NCBI GenBank assembly: GCA_946482615.1
Contig: CAMLSF010000084.1
Coordinates: forward strand, 1 to 16,984
Direction of reading: 5' to 3'
DNA from: an uncultured Chromatiaceae bacterium
GTDB taxonomy: Bacteria; Pseudomonadota; Gammaproteobacteria; Enterobacterales; Alteromonadaceae
DNA: 16,984 bases
How positions within the stretch are numbered: position 1 is the first letter of the stretch; every line of letters begins with the position of its first letter. The translations under genes were made by a program, and so were the position numbers. Below, piece after piece: positions 7,401-16,984 of the stretch. The notes beneath the pieces were generated by a model. It worked only from the letters and a program-made list of their open reading frames with translations. It made no database searches and had not been told where the DNA came from.

Positions 7401-10400
7401 ATTTGTGTGACAGGCAATTCAAACCAGAATAATGCCCCCTGCTCTGGTTCACTTTCAAAGCCAATTTCACCATGGTGCGCAGCAATAATAGTTTTACAGA
7501 TGTTTAAGCCAAGTCCTGTGCCTTCAGCTTTGCGACTGGTGGAGCCATCAGCCTGAGAGAATTTTTCAAAAATACGGCTACGGAAACTATCCGGGATACC
7601 ACAACCCTGATCCTGAACTTCAAAACGAATACGATCAAGCCGCACCGTTAACTGAACCAGCACAGTCTGTCCGGGACCTGAGAACTTAATGGCATTGGAT
7701 AACAGGTTATCAACCACTTGCCGGATCCTGGTTTGATCAGCCACTACCCGGCAATCTGCCAATTGAGTCCGGAAACTCACCTGATACCTCGCGGCGTAAG
7801 GGGCAATGCTTTCCAGAGCCTGTAAAACCAGTTGTTTCATATCTGTTGTTGCAAAGGATAAACTAAAATTCCCGGATTCAAATTTCTGAAGATCCAGTAA
7901 GTCATTAATGAGCTGAGACAAACGTTCACTATTGCCAAGTGCGGTCTGTAGCAGCTGCTGATAATGTTCTGAATTTTCCGCCACAGCTTTACTGGCCAGC
8001 AAACCCACAGCACCACGAATAGAAGTCAATGGCGTGCGAAGCTCATGACTGACAGTTGAAATAAACTCATCTTTTAAGTTATTCAGCCGTTTAAGTTCTC
8101 TGTTGTTTTCAGCCAGTTGCGACAAACTAACTTCTAACTGCCGGGTTCGTAAAGACAAGGTAGCAGAGCTGTCCTGCAGCGCTTTAGTGCGTTCTTCCAC
8201 CATAGTTTCCAATACGGTCTGGTTATACGCCCTCTCCTGCACCGAATGCTGCAATAGTTTATTTATTTGTCGCATATGGCGCAGTCGGTAGGCATGCCCT
8301 CCAAGTAGCAGCAACAAAAATAATAACCCCATTCCGGCTATCACCCAGCCACGTTGCCACCACAATGGCAATACCTCTATTGTTAACAGATAAGGCTGAT
8401 CCGAAAACAATGCATGTTGGTTCGAGCCTAAGACCTTAAACTGATAAGTTCCGGGCTCCAGCTGGCTGTAATTTACTTTGGTGTAACCCGTACTGTATTG
8501 CCAGCTGTTATCGACCCCTGTCAGCTGGTAAATAAACTGATTACGTTTAGGATCATGGTAATCAAGACTGGCCAATTCCAGACTAATACTTTCGCCGGGT
8601 TTTAATTCAATCCGGGACCAGGGGCTTTGCATAATGCCTGGCTTAAGTTTTCTCTGATCAATCCATATGCCTGACACCCGGGTCGTGCTTTTATGATGAT
8701 TCAGCCATAACAGTTCGGCATTAACAATGGACAAACCTCCCGCTGTACCTAAATAGAGATTCCCCCGTTTGGATACGGAAAATGCTTTAAAAATCATTTC
8801 CTTGTTATTCAAACCGTCCTGCTCTGTGAAAGTGATCAGGCGTTCTTGCTGGTAGGGCTTTAAACTTAAACCATGAGCAGACAACAGCCAGATATTTTTC
8901 TGCGCATCGGTGTAAGCCCCCAATAATTCAGCTTTAGGAACATGAATACTATCTCCCAGACCTGAGACAATACGGTTCTGCATATCCAGACTAAGCAGCC
9001 CGCTGCGGCTGCACAGCAGTACAGTGTCGTCAGGCCCTTGTGCTATGCATTGGATATCAAGTGCTTGTTCAACAGGTACCAGGTTTGTTAAAGACTGCAA
9101 TTCATTGCGCAAAGGGTCGAGCACAAAAAGACCGGAATAACGGGTACCTATCCAGATTTTTCCCTGGATCTCCTGCACAACCTGCACAGCGTCCCCCACT
9201 TTCTGCTGTGCCATATCCTGTAACCAGAATTGATGATTGCCTGCCGGATCCCAGCGCATTAAACCGTTTTGCCATAAGCCGAGCCACAAGCTGCCATCGG
9301 CTAAGCTGACAAGATCCCTTACGTTTTGCCATTGGGTACTGTTCGCTTTCTGAGGCGTAGCCGGTTGCAGCAGTTGCTGTTTGTTTTCATCAAATTGCCA
9401 TAAGCCAATGTCCGAGCCTATATAAAGTTCCCCCTGAGGGGTTCTGGTTATCGCATTAACACGGGCAGGCATAGCAAGTGACAGCACAGCTCCGGTTTTT
9501 CTGTTGATCTGATGAAACTGATCTGAGCTGCCCAGCCATAAAAAATCATCTTCCACCTTAACCGCGGTCAGTTGCTGCTTAGCCAGCAAAGCCGCTTGCT
9601 CCCCCCAGCGGGTTAAGTCGGTAAAAGCTGAAGTCTGGTGCCGGCCATAGAATAAACCCCGCTCCCTGCTGCCAACCCACAATAAACCGCTACGGTCGAC
9701 CAACAGAGAACGCACATTGATACCGGCAAGTAATTGTTTGCTGTCACCAAAAGCTTCAAAGGCACCTGAGATCAACGAGACTTTATAAATGCCGTCAAAA
9801 GTTCCGACCAATAAGTTACCTTGCTGATCCGTTTCAAGCACATTGATAATTGGACTGACTGCGTCATCGTAAAAAGGAATAGCCCGAAACACTGAGGAGC
9901 TGCGGTCAAACTGAAATAATGAACTACGCCCACCGATCCAAAGCTGATTGCCGTGCGCAAACAAGGTACGCATTTCATTGTTGACACTGTGCTGACCAAA
10001 GGCCTGGTAAGGCCTGCTGAGTCCGTCTTGTTCTGTCCAATGGTGCAGACCATTGCTGGTTGCGATCCAGATGGTGCCATCTTCAGTTTGAGCAAGAGCC
10101 CAGATCCGCTGATGAATCAGCGGCTGAGCTGCATCATCTGCGCCTACAATCTGCAAGGTTCCGTCCGGTAACAACCGCTGTAAACCTTTGTTAGTCCCTA
10201 TCCAGAGCACATCTGATTTATCCAGCAACAAACTCTGAATGTAATTACTGGTCAAAACCAAAGCACTGTCGGGTTGGGTGGAATAATGCGAGATTTTCCC
10301 TGTATGAGTATTTACTTTGCTCAGTCCCATACCCCAGCTGCCAATCCAGAGCTGGTCCTGTTGATCGATCAGGAGTGCGTCGATATCTGGCACCAGTATG

Positions 10401-10645
10401 TTATTGCTGACGGAAGCAGGTAGTACATCAAAAGCCTCCAGTTCATAACCGTTGTACCGCAACAAGCCTGTATTGGTAGAGCCCAGCCAGATATAGCCGT
10501 CTTTATCCTGCACTATCTTGTAAATACTGGCGTTGGGTAAGCCATCATCGACACTCAAACGGGTAAAATGAGTTTGTGCGGACATGAAAAAACTGCAGCT
10601 CAACAGCCACAAAACGAGCAGCAGGCGCATCAACCTGATCATCAT
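7397..10645 (-). CDS. Propeller-type sensor histidine kinase without receiver domain
   Basis: A 1,082-residue membrane sensor. The N-terminus is a cleavable signal peptide (hydrophobic core LLLVLWLLSC, ending near SAQ at residue ~24). Fourteen regulator-propeller strands of the type xLWIGSxxGL follow, enough for two seven-bladed beta-propellers in the periplasm. Next come a Y_Y_Y domain (about 690-765), one membrane helix (about 766-786) and a coiled coil to about 860. The HisKA phosphoacceptor is H867 in STVSHELRTPL. The HATPase has an N box (N980, N984), DQGCGIP at 1012-1018 and GTGLGL at 1042-1047. It stops right after the ATPase domain, so it lacks the receiver and AraC-type DNA-binding domains of hybrid regulators with the same front end. 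No response regulator lies in the window. The second of two tandem ATG codons (10642) has the better distance from AAGGA, which directly abuts the first. The ligand is unknown. Confidence 0.9.
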   Translation of the reverse strand: MMIRLMRLLLVLWLLSCSFFMSAQTHFTRLSVDDGLPNASIYKIVQDKDGYIWLGSTNTGLLRYNGYELEAFDVLPASVSNNILVPDIDALLIDQQDQLWIGSWGMGLSKVNTHTGKISHYSTQPDSALVLTSNYIQSLLLDKSDVLWIGTNKGLQRLLPDGTLQIVGADDAAQPLIHQRIWALAQTEDGTIWIATSNGLHHWTEQDGLSRPYQAFGQHSVNNEMRTLFAHGNQLWIGGRSSLFQFDRSSSVFRAIPFYDDAVSPIINVLETDQQGNLLVGTFDGIYKVSLISGAFEAFGDSKQLLAGINVRSLLVDRSGLLWVGSRERGLFYGRHQTSAFTDLTRWGEQAALLAKQQLTAVKVEDDFLWLGSSDQFHQINRKTGAVLSLAMPARVNAITRTPQGELYIGSDIGLWQFDENKQQLLQPATPQKANSTQWQNVRDLVSLADGSLWLGLWQNGLMRWDPAGNHQFWLQDMAQQKVGDAVQVVQEIQGKIWIGTRYSGLFVLDPLRNELQSLTNLVPVEQALDIQCIAQGPDDTVLLCSRSGLLSLDMQNRIVSGLGDSIHVPKAELLGAYTDAQKNIWLLSAHGLSLKPYQQERLITFTEQDGLNNKEMIFKAFSVSKRGNLYLGTAGGLSIVNAELLWLNHHKSTTRVSGIWIDQRKLKPGIMQSPWSRIELKPGESISLELASLDYHDPKRNQFIYQLTGVDNSWQYSTGYTKVNYSQLEPGTYQFKVLGSNQHALFSDQPYLLTIEVLPLWWQRGWVIAGMGLLFLLLLLGGHAYRLRHMRQINKLLQHSVQERAYNQTVLETMVEERTKALQDSSATLSLRTRQLEVSLSQLAENNRELKRLNNLKDEFISTVSHELRTPLTSIRGAVGLLASKAVAENSEHYQQLLQTALGNSERLSQLINDLLDLQKFESGNFSLSFATTDMKQLVLQALESIAPYAARYQVSFRTQLADCRVVADQTRIRQVVDNLLSNAIKFSGPGQTVLVQLTVRLDRIRFEVQDQGCGIPDSFRSRIFEKFSQADGSTSRKAEGTGLGLNICKTIIAAHHGEIGFESEPEQGALFWFELPVTQI

Positions 10646-11838
<1,193 letters not shown>

Positions 11839-11865
11839 TTTCACTGTATTGACAAAAGGTAAATA

Positions 11866-12579
11866 GTGGTGATTTATTTACCTGAGTTATCAAACAGCTC
11901 GCTTGAATTCCCTCCGGTCAGTCAGGCTCTGACTGAACCGGATGGTTTACTGGCGATGGGCGGCGATTTATCGCCACAACGTTTGCTCAAAGCTTATCAA
12001 AACGGCATTTTTCCCTGGTTTAGCCCGGGCGATCCGCTGCTGTGGTGGAGCCCGTCACAACGCGCCATTTTTAAACCCGGTGTGTTAAAACCCAATCGCA
12101 GCTTGCGAAAACTGCTGCATCATTCCAGTTTTCAAATCAGTATCAATAAAGCTTTTCCGCTGGTGATCAAAGCCTGCAGTGCACCACGGCCTTCGCAACA
12201 AGGCACCTGGATAGTGCCGGATATTCAACAGGCCTATATTGCATTGCATCAACAAGGCCATGCCCACAGTGTTGAAGTCTGGTCTGACGGTGAGCTGGTT
12301 GGAGGTTGTTATGGCGTTATGGTTGGTCAGCTGTTTTGTGGCGAGTCGATGTTTAATACTTTACCGAACACCGCAAAAATAGCCCTTGTGGCTTTACAGC
12401 AGCATTTGTCTTCCTTTGCAACAGGCTATATTGATTGTCAGATGATGAATCCTTTTTTACAGCAGTTAGGAGCAGAGCCTTTGCCACGCCGGACCTACCT
12501 GACTTTACTGGCTAATCATCAAGCCTTGCTCTGCCCCGCTGATAGCTGGCGTGTGCAGGATATTCAGCTGGAGCTTTAA
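11866..12579 (+). CDS. aat: Leucyl/phenylalanyl-tRNA--protein transferase
   Basis: Aat moves Leu or Phe from aminoacyl-tRNA onto proteins with N-terminal Lys or Arg, making them ClpS/ClpAP substrates. At 237 residues it is the usual size (E. coli 234). The family blocks are present: GGDLSPQRLL (32-41), GIFPWFSPGDP (47-57) followed by LWWSP, HAHSVEVW (132-139), LFCGESMF (156-163) and the catalytic-region IDCQ (D190, Q192). Two GTG codons in tandem (11866 and 11869) can serve as start; AAAAGG ends 6 nt before the first and 9 nt before the second, so either is possible. The gene is separated by a single base from bpt, implying one translational unit of N-degron enzymes. Confidence 0.96.
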   Translation: MVIYLPELSNSSLEFPPVSQALTEPDGLLAMGGDLSPQRLLKAYQNGIFPWFSPGDPLLWWSPSQRAIFKPGVLKPNRSLRKLLHHSSFQISINKAFPLVIKACSAPRPSQQGTWIVPDIQQAYIALHQQGHAHSVEVWSDGELVGGCYGVMVGQLFCGESMFNTLPNTAKIALVALQQHLSSFATGYIDCQMMNPFLQQLGAEPLPRRTYLTLLANHQALLCPADSWRVQDIQLEL

Positions 12580-12580
12580 G

Positions 12581-13294
12581 ATGTCAGGCTTAAAACTTGG
12601 GGTCAGTCAGCAGCAACAATGCAATTATCTGCCCGACCGGCAAGAGCGTTTGTTATTCACATTGCCGGATGAACCCTTAGATGCAGAGTTTTACCAGCAG
12701 CTATTGGCGCTGAATTTCAGACGCAGTGGTGAGCAAATTTATACCACCTATTGCGAAGGCTGCCAGCAGTGCCAGTCGGTGCGGCTTGAAGCCACAGCGT
12801 TTCAACTCAACAGCCATCAGCGCAGACTGTGGAGTAAAGCAAAACGCAGTAGCTGGCGTTATCAACTGACAGAGTTCAGTGATAAAGAAAGCTGTACAGA
12901 CAAGTATTATGCCTTGTACCAGTCTTATATCGACAGCAAACATGCCGGCAGCTCAATGTCGCCCACCAGTCCGGAGCAAATGTCTTATTTATGGCAAGCC
13001 AACTGGTTGAAAATACAGTTTTTAGAGCAGTATCTGGACGATCAACTGGTTGGCGTTACCGTAGTGGATCGCACCCCTGATGCGTTTTCCGCTGTCTACA
13101 CCTTTTATCAGACTGGCCATGCATTGGCTTTTGGCACTTTAGCTATTCTGGCCTTAGTTGAACTGGCTAAAGCAGAAAACATCCATTTTGTGTACCTCGG
13201 CTACTACATTGAACACTGTCAAAAAATGAGTTACAAAGCCAGGTTTTTGCCGCAACAACGTTTTATTGCCGGAGAATGGCACTCATTTCGCTAA
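12581..13294 (+). CDS. bpt: Aspartate/glutamate leucyltransferase (Bpt/ATE family)
   Basis: Bpt transfers Leu from Leu-tRNA to N-terminal Asp or Glu, extending the N-degron rule to acidic residues. E. coli lacks it; Vibrio and many other Proteobacteria have it. The 237 residues show the arginyl/leucyl-transferase signature: C14 in QCNYLPDR, the cysteine cluster CEGCQQC (C58, C61, C64), SYIDSKHAGSSM (115-126), VYTFY (172-176) and GYYIEHCQKMSYKARFLP (207-224). I start it at the ATG at 12581, one base after the aat stop. GGAG lies 7 nt upstream inside aat, and the conserved N-terminal cysteine block follows directly. It is probably co-expressed with trxB and aat. infA follows after 95 bp. Confidence 0.95.
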   Translation: MSGLKLGVSQQQQCNYLPDRQERLLFTLPDEPLDAEFYQQLLALNFRRSGEQIYTTYCEGCQQCQSVRLEATAFQLNSHQRRLWSKAKRSSWRYQLTEFSDKESCTDKYYALYQSYIDSKHAGSSMSPTSPEQMSYLWQANWLKIQFLEQYLDDQLVGVTVVDRTPDAFSAVYTFYQTGHALAFGTLAILALVELAKAENIHFVYLGYYIEHCQKMSYKARFLPQQRFIAGEWHSFR

Positions 13295-13318
13295 ATCTGT
13301 CTATGTTGCTTTACTTAT

Positions 13319-13353
13319 CTGCCCTTTTTCGGCAAAATCTGCGGCAGTTTTTT
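13319..13353 (+). terminator. Possible weak terminator after bpt
   Basis: CTGCC (13319-13323) can pair with GGCAG (13343-13347) and is followed by six T residues (13348-13353). The loop is long (19 nt) and includes a competing TGCC/GGCA stem (13320-13323/13331-13334), so efficiency is doubtful. It may attenuate read-through from aat-bpt into infA. Confidence 0.3.
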
Positions 13354-13389
13354 GAACTACTGAATTTTAATAAGAGGCTGGCACGCTGA

Positions 13390-13608
<219 letters not shown>

Positions 13609-13659
13609 GATCGGACGGAACCAGATAGCATTCAGGCTATTTGCTTCATACAGTATAAA

Positions 13660-13686
13660 GAAAAACCCGGCAATGCCGGGTTTTTC
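13660..13686. terminator. Bidirectional Rho-independent terminator between infA and clpA
   Basis: A perfect 12-bp inverted repeat (13660-13671 with 13675-13686) has core CCCGGC/GCCGGG and loop AAT. It is flanked by five A residues on the left and five T residues on the right, so it ends in a U-tract in both directions. It serves infA rightward and clpA leftward. Confidence 0.93.
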
Positions 13687-13710
13687 GTATTTTAATAGCT
13701 TCACTAAGTT

Positions 13711-15966
13711 TTAGGCTAGTACAGCCTCTTCGTTGTAATCAAATTCCAGCTCGTCGCCTTTCAGATCTACACGCACATCACCACCATGCGCCAGACGACC
13801 AAACAGAATTTCGTTGGCCAAAGGTTTTTTCAGTTGCTCCTGGATCACCCGCGCCATAGGACGGGCCCCCATCGCCTGATCATAACCTTTGTCAGCCAGC
13901 CATTGACGGGCGGCACCACTTAACTCCATCGACACTTGTTTTTTATCCAGTTGCACCTGCAGGTCGCAAACAAACTTATCGACAATTTGCAGAATAATAT
14001 CGCGGGATAAATGTTTAAACCAAATGATGCCATCCAGACGGTTTCTGAACTCAGGGCTAAAAGTCCGGTTAATCTCAGCTAAGGCATCGTGGCTGTGATC
14101 CTGTTGTTTAAAACCTATGGTCTTACGCACAGTCTCCTGCACACCGGCATTGGTGGTCATCACCAGAATCACATTGCGGAAGTCGACTTTACGGCCACTG
14201 TTGTCGGTTAAAGTACCGTGATCCATCACCTGCAACAAAATGTTGTAAATGTCGGTATGGGCCTTTTCGATTTCATCCAAAAGCACCACTGAATACGGGT
14301 GTTTTGATACCGCATCGGTCAGCAAACCGCCCTGATCAAACCCCACATAACCCGGAGGTGCACCTATTAAACGGCTGACCGCATGACGTTCCATATATTC
14401 GGACATATCAAAGCGTAACAGCTCCACCCCCATAATTTTGGCCAACTGTTTAGTGACTTCGGTTTTACCTACCCCGGTCGGGCCAGCAAATAAGAAGTTC
14501 CCTATAGGCTTTTCTTCATTGCCTAAACCTGAGCGGGATAACCGGATAGCCGAAGTTAAGACTTCAATAGGTTCATCCTGACCAAAAACCACCAGTTTCA
14601 GGTTACGGTCTAAGTTGGCCAGCACATCTTTATCAGAAGCCGACACTGATTTCTCCGGAATACGTGCCATTTTGGCAATAATGTGTTCAATTTCCGGCAC
14701 ATTAATCACTTTTTTCCGTTTCGACACAGGCAATAAACGCTGACTGGCACCAGCCTCGTCAATCACGTCTATGGCTTTATCCGGTAAATGCCGCTCATTG
14801 ATGTATTTGGCAGACAACTCAGCCGCAGCACGCAGCGCTTTTTGGGTGTAACGTACCCCATGGTGCGCTTCGTACCGTTCTTTTAAGCCCAGCAGAATTT
14901 GCGTAGTGTCATCCACGCTGGGTTCAATCACATCAATTTTCTGGAAACGGCGCACCAGCGCTGTGTCTTTTTCAAAGATGTTTTTAAATTCCTGATAAGT
15001 GGTGGAACCTATACAACGCAGACGGCCACTGGATAACAGAGGTTTAATCAGATTGGATGCATCCATCACACCACCTGAGGCCGCACCAGCGCCAATGACG
15101 GTATGAATTTCATCAATAAACAACACTGCATCTTTTTCGCTTTCGATTTCTTTCAGCAAGGATTTTAGGCGTTTCTCAAAATCACCGCGGTATTTAGTAC
15201 CAGCCAGCAACGAGCCCATATCCAGCGAATAAATAGTGGCATTGGCTATGACGTCCGGTACTTGCTTATTGACGATCCGATACGCCAGACCTTCAGCAAT
15301 AGCGGTTTTACCTACCCCAGCTTCACCAACCAACAAGGGGTTGTTTTTCTTACGACGGCACAACACCTGAATAGTGCGCTCCAGCTCCATATCACGGCCA
15401 ACCAAAGGATCGATCTGACCATTTTTTGCCAGAATATTCAGGTTCGCAGTAAAGCTTTCGAGGTATTTATTTTCATCAATCTGTACATCACCGTTTTCAT
15501 CTTGCTGCTCGTCCTGCTGCTCGATTTTTTCGGTTTTAATCACACCATGGGAAATGTAATTAACGATATCCAGCCGGCTGATGTCGATTTTTTTCAGCAA
15601 ATAAACGGCCTGTGATTCCTGCTCACTGAAAATAGCCACCAAAACATTGGCACCTGTGACTTCAGACTTACCTGAAGACTGCACATGAAACACAGCTCTT
15701 TGCAATACACGCTGAAATCCGAGCGTAGGCTGGGTATCGCGGTCTGCGTCGTCTTCGGGCAACAGAGGGGTGGTTGAATCAATAAAATGCGACAGGTCGA
15801 GCCGCAAGCGGTCTATATTGGCACCACAAGACTTTAACGCTTCGCCCGCTGCCGGATTATCCAACAGTGCTAATAATAAATGTTCGACCGTCATGTATTC
15901 ATGACGTTTTTCCCGCGCAAACCGAAACGCCAGATTTAAGGTTAACTCAAGATCTTTGTTCAACAT
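13711..15966 (-). CDS. clpA: ATP-dependent Clp protease ATP-binding subunit ClpA
   Basis: ClpA is the hexameric AAA+ unfoldase that feeds substrates to ClpP and takes N-degron substrates from ClpS. The 751 residues (E. coli 758) show a Clp N-domain (1-145) and an acidic Gln/Glu/Asp linker (147-165). The first ATPase has Walker A GEAGVGKT (214-221) and Walker B LFIDE (282-286). The second has Walker A GPTGVGKT (495-502) and Walker B VLLDE (561-565). The ClpP-docking tripeptide IGF is at 617-619, the same positions as IGL in E. coli. The C-terminus lacks E. coli's short basic tail. AGGAG precedes the ATG by 9 nt. It lies 48 bp downstream of clpS, and the pair is probably one operon ending at the 13660-13686 terminator. 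clpP is not in the window. Confidence 0.97.
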   Translation of the reverse strand: MLNKDLELTLNLAFRFAREKRHEYMTVEHLLLALLDNPAAGEALKSCGANIDRLRLDLSHFIDSTTPLLPEDDADRDTQPTLGFQRVLQRAVFHVQSSGKSEVTGANVLVAIFSEQESQAVYLLKKIDISRLDIVNYISHGVIKTEKIEQQDEQQDENGDVQIDENKYLESFTANLNILAKNGQIDPLVGRDMELERTIQVLCRRKKNNPLLVGEAGVGKTAIAEGLAYRIVNKQVPDVIANATIYSLDMGSLLAGTKYRGDFEKRLKSLLKEIESEKDAVLFIDEIHTVIGAGAASGGVMDASNLIKPLLSSGRLRCIGSTTYQEFKNIFEKDTALVRRFQKIDVIEPSVDDTTQILLGLKERYEAHHGVRYTQKALRAAAELSAKYINERHLPDKAIDVIDEAGASQRLLPVSKRKKVINVPEIEHIIAKMARIPEKSVSASDKDVLANLDRNLKLVVFGQDEPIEVLTSAIRLSRSGLGNEEKPIGNFLFAGPTGVGKTEVTKQLAKIMGVELLRFDMSEYMERHAVSRLIGAPPGYVGFDQGGLLTDAVSKHPYSVVLLDEIEKAHTDIYNILLQVMDHGTLTDNSGRKVDFRNVILVMTTNAGVQETVRKTIGFKQQDHSHDALAEINRTFSPEFRNRLDGIIWFKHLSRDIILQIVDKFVCDLQVQLDKKQVSMELSGAARQWLADKGYDQAMGARPMARVIQEQLKKPLANEILFGRLAHGGDVRVDLKGDELEFDYNEEAVLA

Positions 15967-16014
15967 ACAACATCACTCCTAATCCACCTGAGTTACAACA
16001 GCAGTTGTTTGGCG

Positions 16015-16335
16015 TTAAGCCCGCTCCATAGTGCATAACAATGGATGTTCGTGCTCTTTCGCATAAATGGACACTTGCTGAACTTTGGTCTCTGCTACCT
16101 CGGCGGTGAATACACCACAAACCGCCATACCTTCGTAATGCACTTTCAACATAATTTCGCTGGCTTTTTCATATTGCATATTAAAAAACCGGGTTAACAC
16201 ATCAATGACAAAATCCATCGGGGTATAGTCATCGTTGTGAAGTATGACTTTATACATGGAAGGAGGTTTCACCTGTTGCCGGGTTTTCTCCACCACTCCA
16301 TGATCTGTTACGTTGTTTTCTTTATAACCGCTCAT
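16015..16335 (-). CDS. clpS: ClpS, N-recognin adaptor of ClpAP
   Basis: ClpS binds proteins with N-terminal Leu, Phe, Tyr or Trp and delivers them to ClpA. It is 106 residues long, the same as E. coli ClpS. The ligand pocket residues fall at the same numbers: N34, D35, D36, T38 and M40 in [10 protein letters not shown], and H66 in KVHYEG. The core block [10 protein letters not shown] and the C-terminal [12 protein letters not shown] with [11 protein letters not shown] are also present. The N-terminal arm (1-22), needed to change ClpA activity, is of normal length but divergent, as usual. No strong ribosome site precedes the ATG at 16335. It is divergent from cspD and upstream of clpA. Confidence 0.96.
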   Translation of the reverse strand: MSGYKENNVTDHGVVEKTRQQVKPPSMYKVILHNDDYTPMDFVIDVLTRFFNMQYEKASEIMLKVHYEGMAVCGVFTAEVAETKVQQVSIYAKEHEHPLLCTMERA

Positions 16336-16590
16336 AAACTATAGCCACGCCTGTTCAAAGCATCAAAATTGCATTGATGAATTTTTTCATCGGACCCAAA
16401 GCCACTACAGGCTTTGCAGCCACTCTGTATCCCTTATCTTATAGATAGTACCTGCAACGCCCCTTTACAAGGGTGTAAAAAACTTGACTAGCTGCACAAA
16501 TTATCTACAGTAAATGGTGGAGTCTGCCCGCAGCTCCCTGTTGCTCCGCCTTAGAATACAGAATTTAGCTAACTTAGAGAAGGAAGTAGT
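16336..16590. promoter_or_regulatory. Divergent clpS-cspD regulatory region with small inverted repeats
   Basis: This 255-bp region carries several perfect inverted repeats: CATCAA/TTGATG (16361-16366/16374-16379), GATGAA/TTCATC (16376-16381/16386-16391), CAAAGCC/GGCTTTG (16397-16403/16410-16416) and CCCTT-TAC-AAGGG (16461-16473). The first three would fold in the clpS leader if it starts upstream of them; the last lies just before the cspD promoter and could be a protein-binding site. I could not fix a leftward promoter with confidence. Confidence 0.4.
16484..16511 (+). promoter_or_regulatory. Likely cspD promoter
   Basis: TTGACT (16484-16489, 5 of 6 consensus) is followed after 16 nt by TACAGT (16506-16511, 4 of 6). 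The predicted start near 16518 leaves a leader of about 70 nt before the cspD ATG. This is the best sigma-70 match in the region. The palindrome CCCTTTACAAGGG ends 10 bp upstream of the -35. Confidence 0.45.
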
Positions 16591-16812
16591 ATGGCTACCG
16601 GTAAAGTGAAATGGTTCAATAATGCCAAAGGATTTGGGTTTATTCGTGAAGATGGTCGTGACGAAGACATCTTCGCCCATTATTCAACCATTAACATGGA
16701 TGGCTACCGTACGCTGAAGGCCGGCCAGGACGTGGTATTTGACCTGTCTGAGGGCCCAAAAGGGTTACATGCAGTAAATATTGCACTGCCAGAAGGCCAT
16801 AAACCTGAATAA
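16591..16812 (+). CDS. cspD: CspD-type cold-shock-domain protein
   Basis: A 73-residue single cold-shock domain. RNP1 is KGFGFI (13-18) within KWFNNAKGFGFI, and RNP2 is DIFAH (26-30). The following YSTINMDGYRTLKAGQ is characteristic of CspD rather than CspA-type proteins (E. coli CspD has YSTIQMDGYRTLKAGQ), and the position next to clpS agrees. In E. coli CspD is a stationary-phase, single-stranded-DNA-binding inhibitor of replication, not cold-induced. The start is fixed by AAGGA (16580-16584), 6 nt before the ATG, and by family length. It is monocistronic and followed by its own terminator. Confidence 0.95.
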   Translation: MATGKVKWFNNAKGFGFIREDGRDEDIFAHYSTINMDGYRTLKAGQDVVFDLSEGPKGLHAVNIALPEGHKPE

Positions 16813-16840
16813 GGTTCTAAAGCTCACTATCCATAGTATG

Positions 16841-16867
16841 AAATGCCGGCATAAGCCGGCATTTTTC
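16841..16867 (+). terminator. Rho-independent terminator of cspD
   Basis: A 10-bp perfect stem AAATGCCGGC (16841-16850) / GCCGGCATTT (16855-16864) with an ATAA loop is followed by further T residues. It lies about 30 bp after the cspD stop. The A-run on the left side is short, so it mainly acts rightward. Confidence 0.9.
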
Positions 16868-16874
16868 TTTATTC

Positions 16875-16950
16875 GCTGCCATCCATGGCGCTCCCCCTAT
16901 CGGGCCATCGTCGCTTCGCTCCAATGTTAAAAAACATTCCCGATGTTTTT
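16875..16950. repeat. Cluster of small inverted repeats, possible intergenic repeat element (runs towards window edge)
   Basis: Beyond the cspD terminator the sequence holds GCCAT/ATGGC (16878-16882/16885-16889), ATCGGG/CCCGAT (16899-16904/16939-16944) enclosing AATGTT/AACATT (16923-16928/16933-16938), and a competing AACAT/ATGTT (16933-16937/16943-16947). There is no gene-like frame of note; on the minus strand a short ATG frame of about 22 codons (16940 leftward to 16871) has no ribosome site. The look is that of a dispersed intergenic repeat, but only one copy is visible, so this is a suggestion. Confidence 0.35.
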
Positions 16951-16984
16951 TTCCCCTTCGTACTTGAAGCTGCAGCGTTGTTGG

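Noticed and set aside
12551..12580. Upstream ATG at 12551 as the start of bpt
   Set aside because: It would overlap aat by 29 bp. The ATG at 12581 has GGAG at 7 nt and begins just before the conserved N-terminal block.

Overview
The window is an ordinary chromosomal stretch of a gammaproteobacterium. Protein sequences resemble E. coli and Vibrio homologues, and gene order around infA, clpA, clpS and cspD matches the enteric/Alteromonadales arrangement. A bpt leucyltransferase gene and a propeller-type sensor kinase point towards an Alteromonadales/Chromatiaceae-type host (Rheinheimera- or Alishewanella-like). That placement is inference from protein character, not from a search. I see no insertion sequence, prophage, CRISPR array, tRNA or rRNA.

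Layout, left to right. (1) The 3' part of tamB (+), cut by the window start. (2) A 307-bp gene-free stretch (3483-3789) that is unusually structured: a Fur-box-like sequence, several perfect stems, and a hairpin whose U-tract lies on the minus strand. Together these suggest a minus-strand non-coding RNA or structured 3' UTR, possibly iron-regulated. (3) A leftward three-gene operon: an uncharacterised GT-B glycosyltransferase, a Nif3/YbgI metal protein (8-bp overlap) and cmoM (tRNA wobble-uridine methyltransferase). (4) Divergent to it, trhA (hemolysin-III/PAQR membrane protein, +), whose stop codon overlaps that of (5) a large leftward sensor histidine kinase with two predicted seven-bladed propellers and no receiver or DNA-binding domain. 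(6) Rightward trxB, aat, bpt and infA. (7) After a bidirectional terminator, leftward clpS-clpA. (8) Divergent cspD (+) with its own terminator, followed by about 120 bp of small inverted repeats that may be part of a dispersed repeat.

How the genes work together. aat, bpt, clpS and clpA together form a complete bacterial N-degron route: Aat and Bpt attach Leu/Phe or Leu to protein N-termini, ClpS recognises those residues, and ClpA unfolds the substrate for ClpP (not in this window). infA and cspD are the usual translation and stationary-phase neighbours. trxB supplies reduced thioredoxin, cmoM completes tRNA wobble modification, and tamB serves lipid transport or outer-membrane biogenesis. 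The most promising undescribed element is the structured, Fur-box-associated region between tamB and cmoM.
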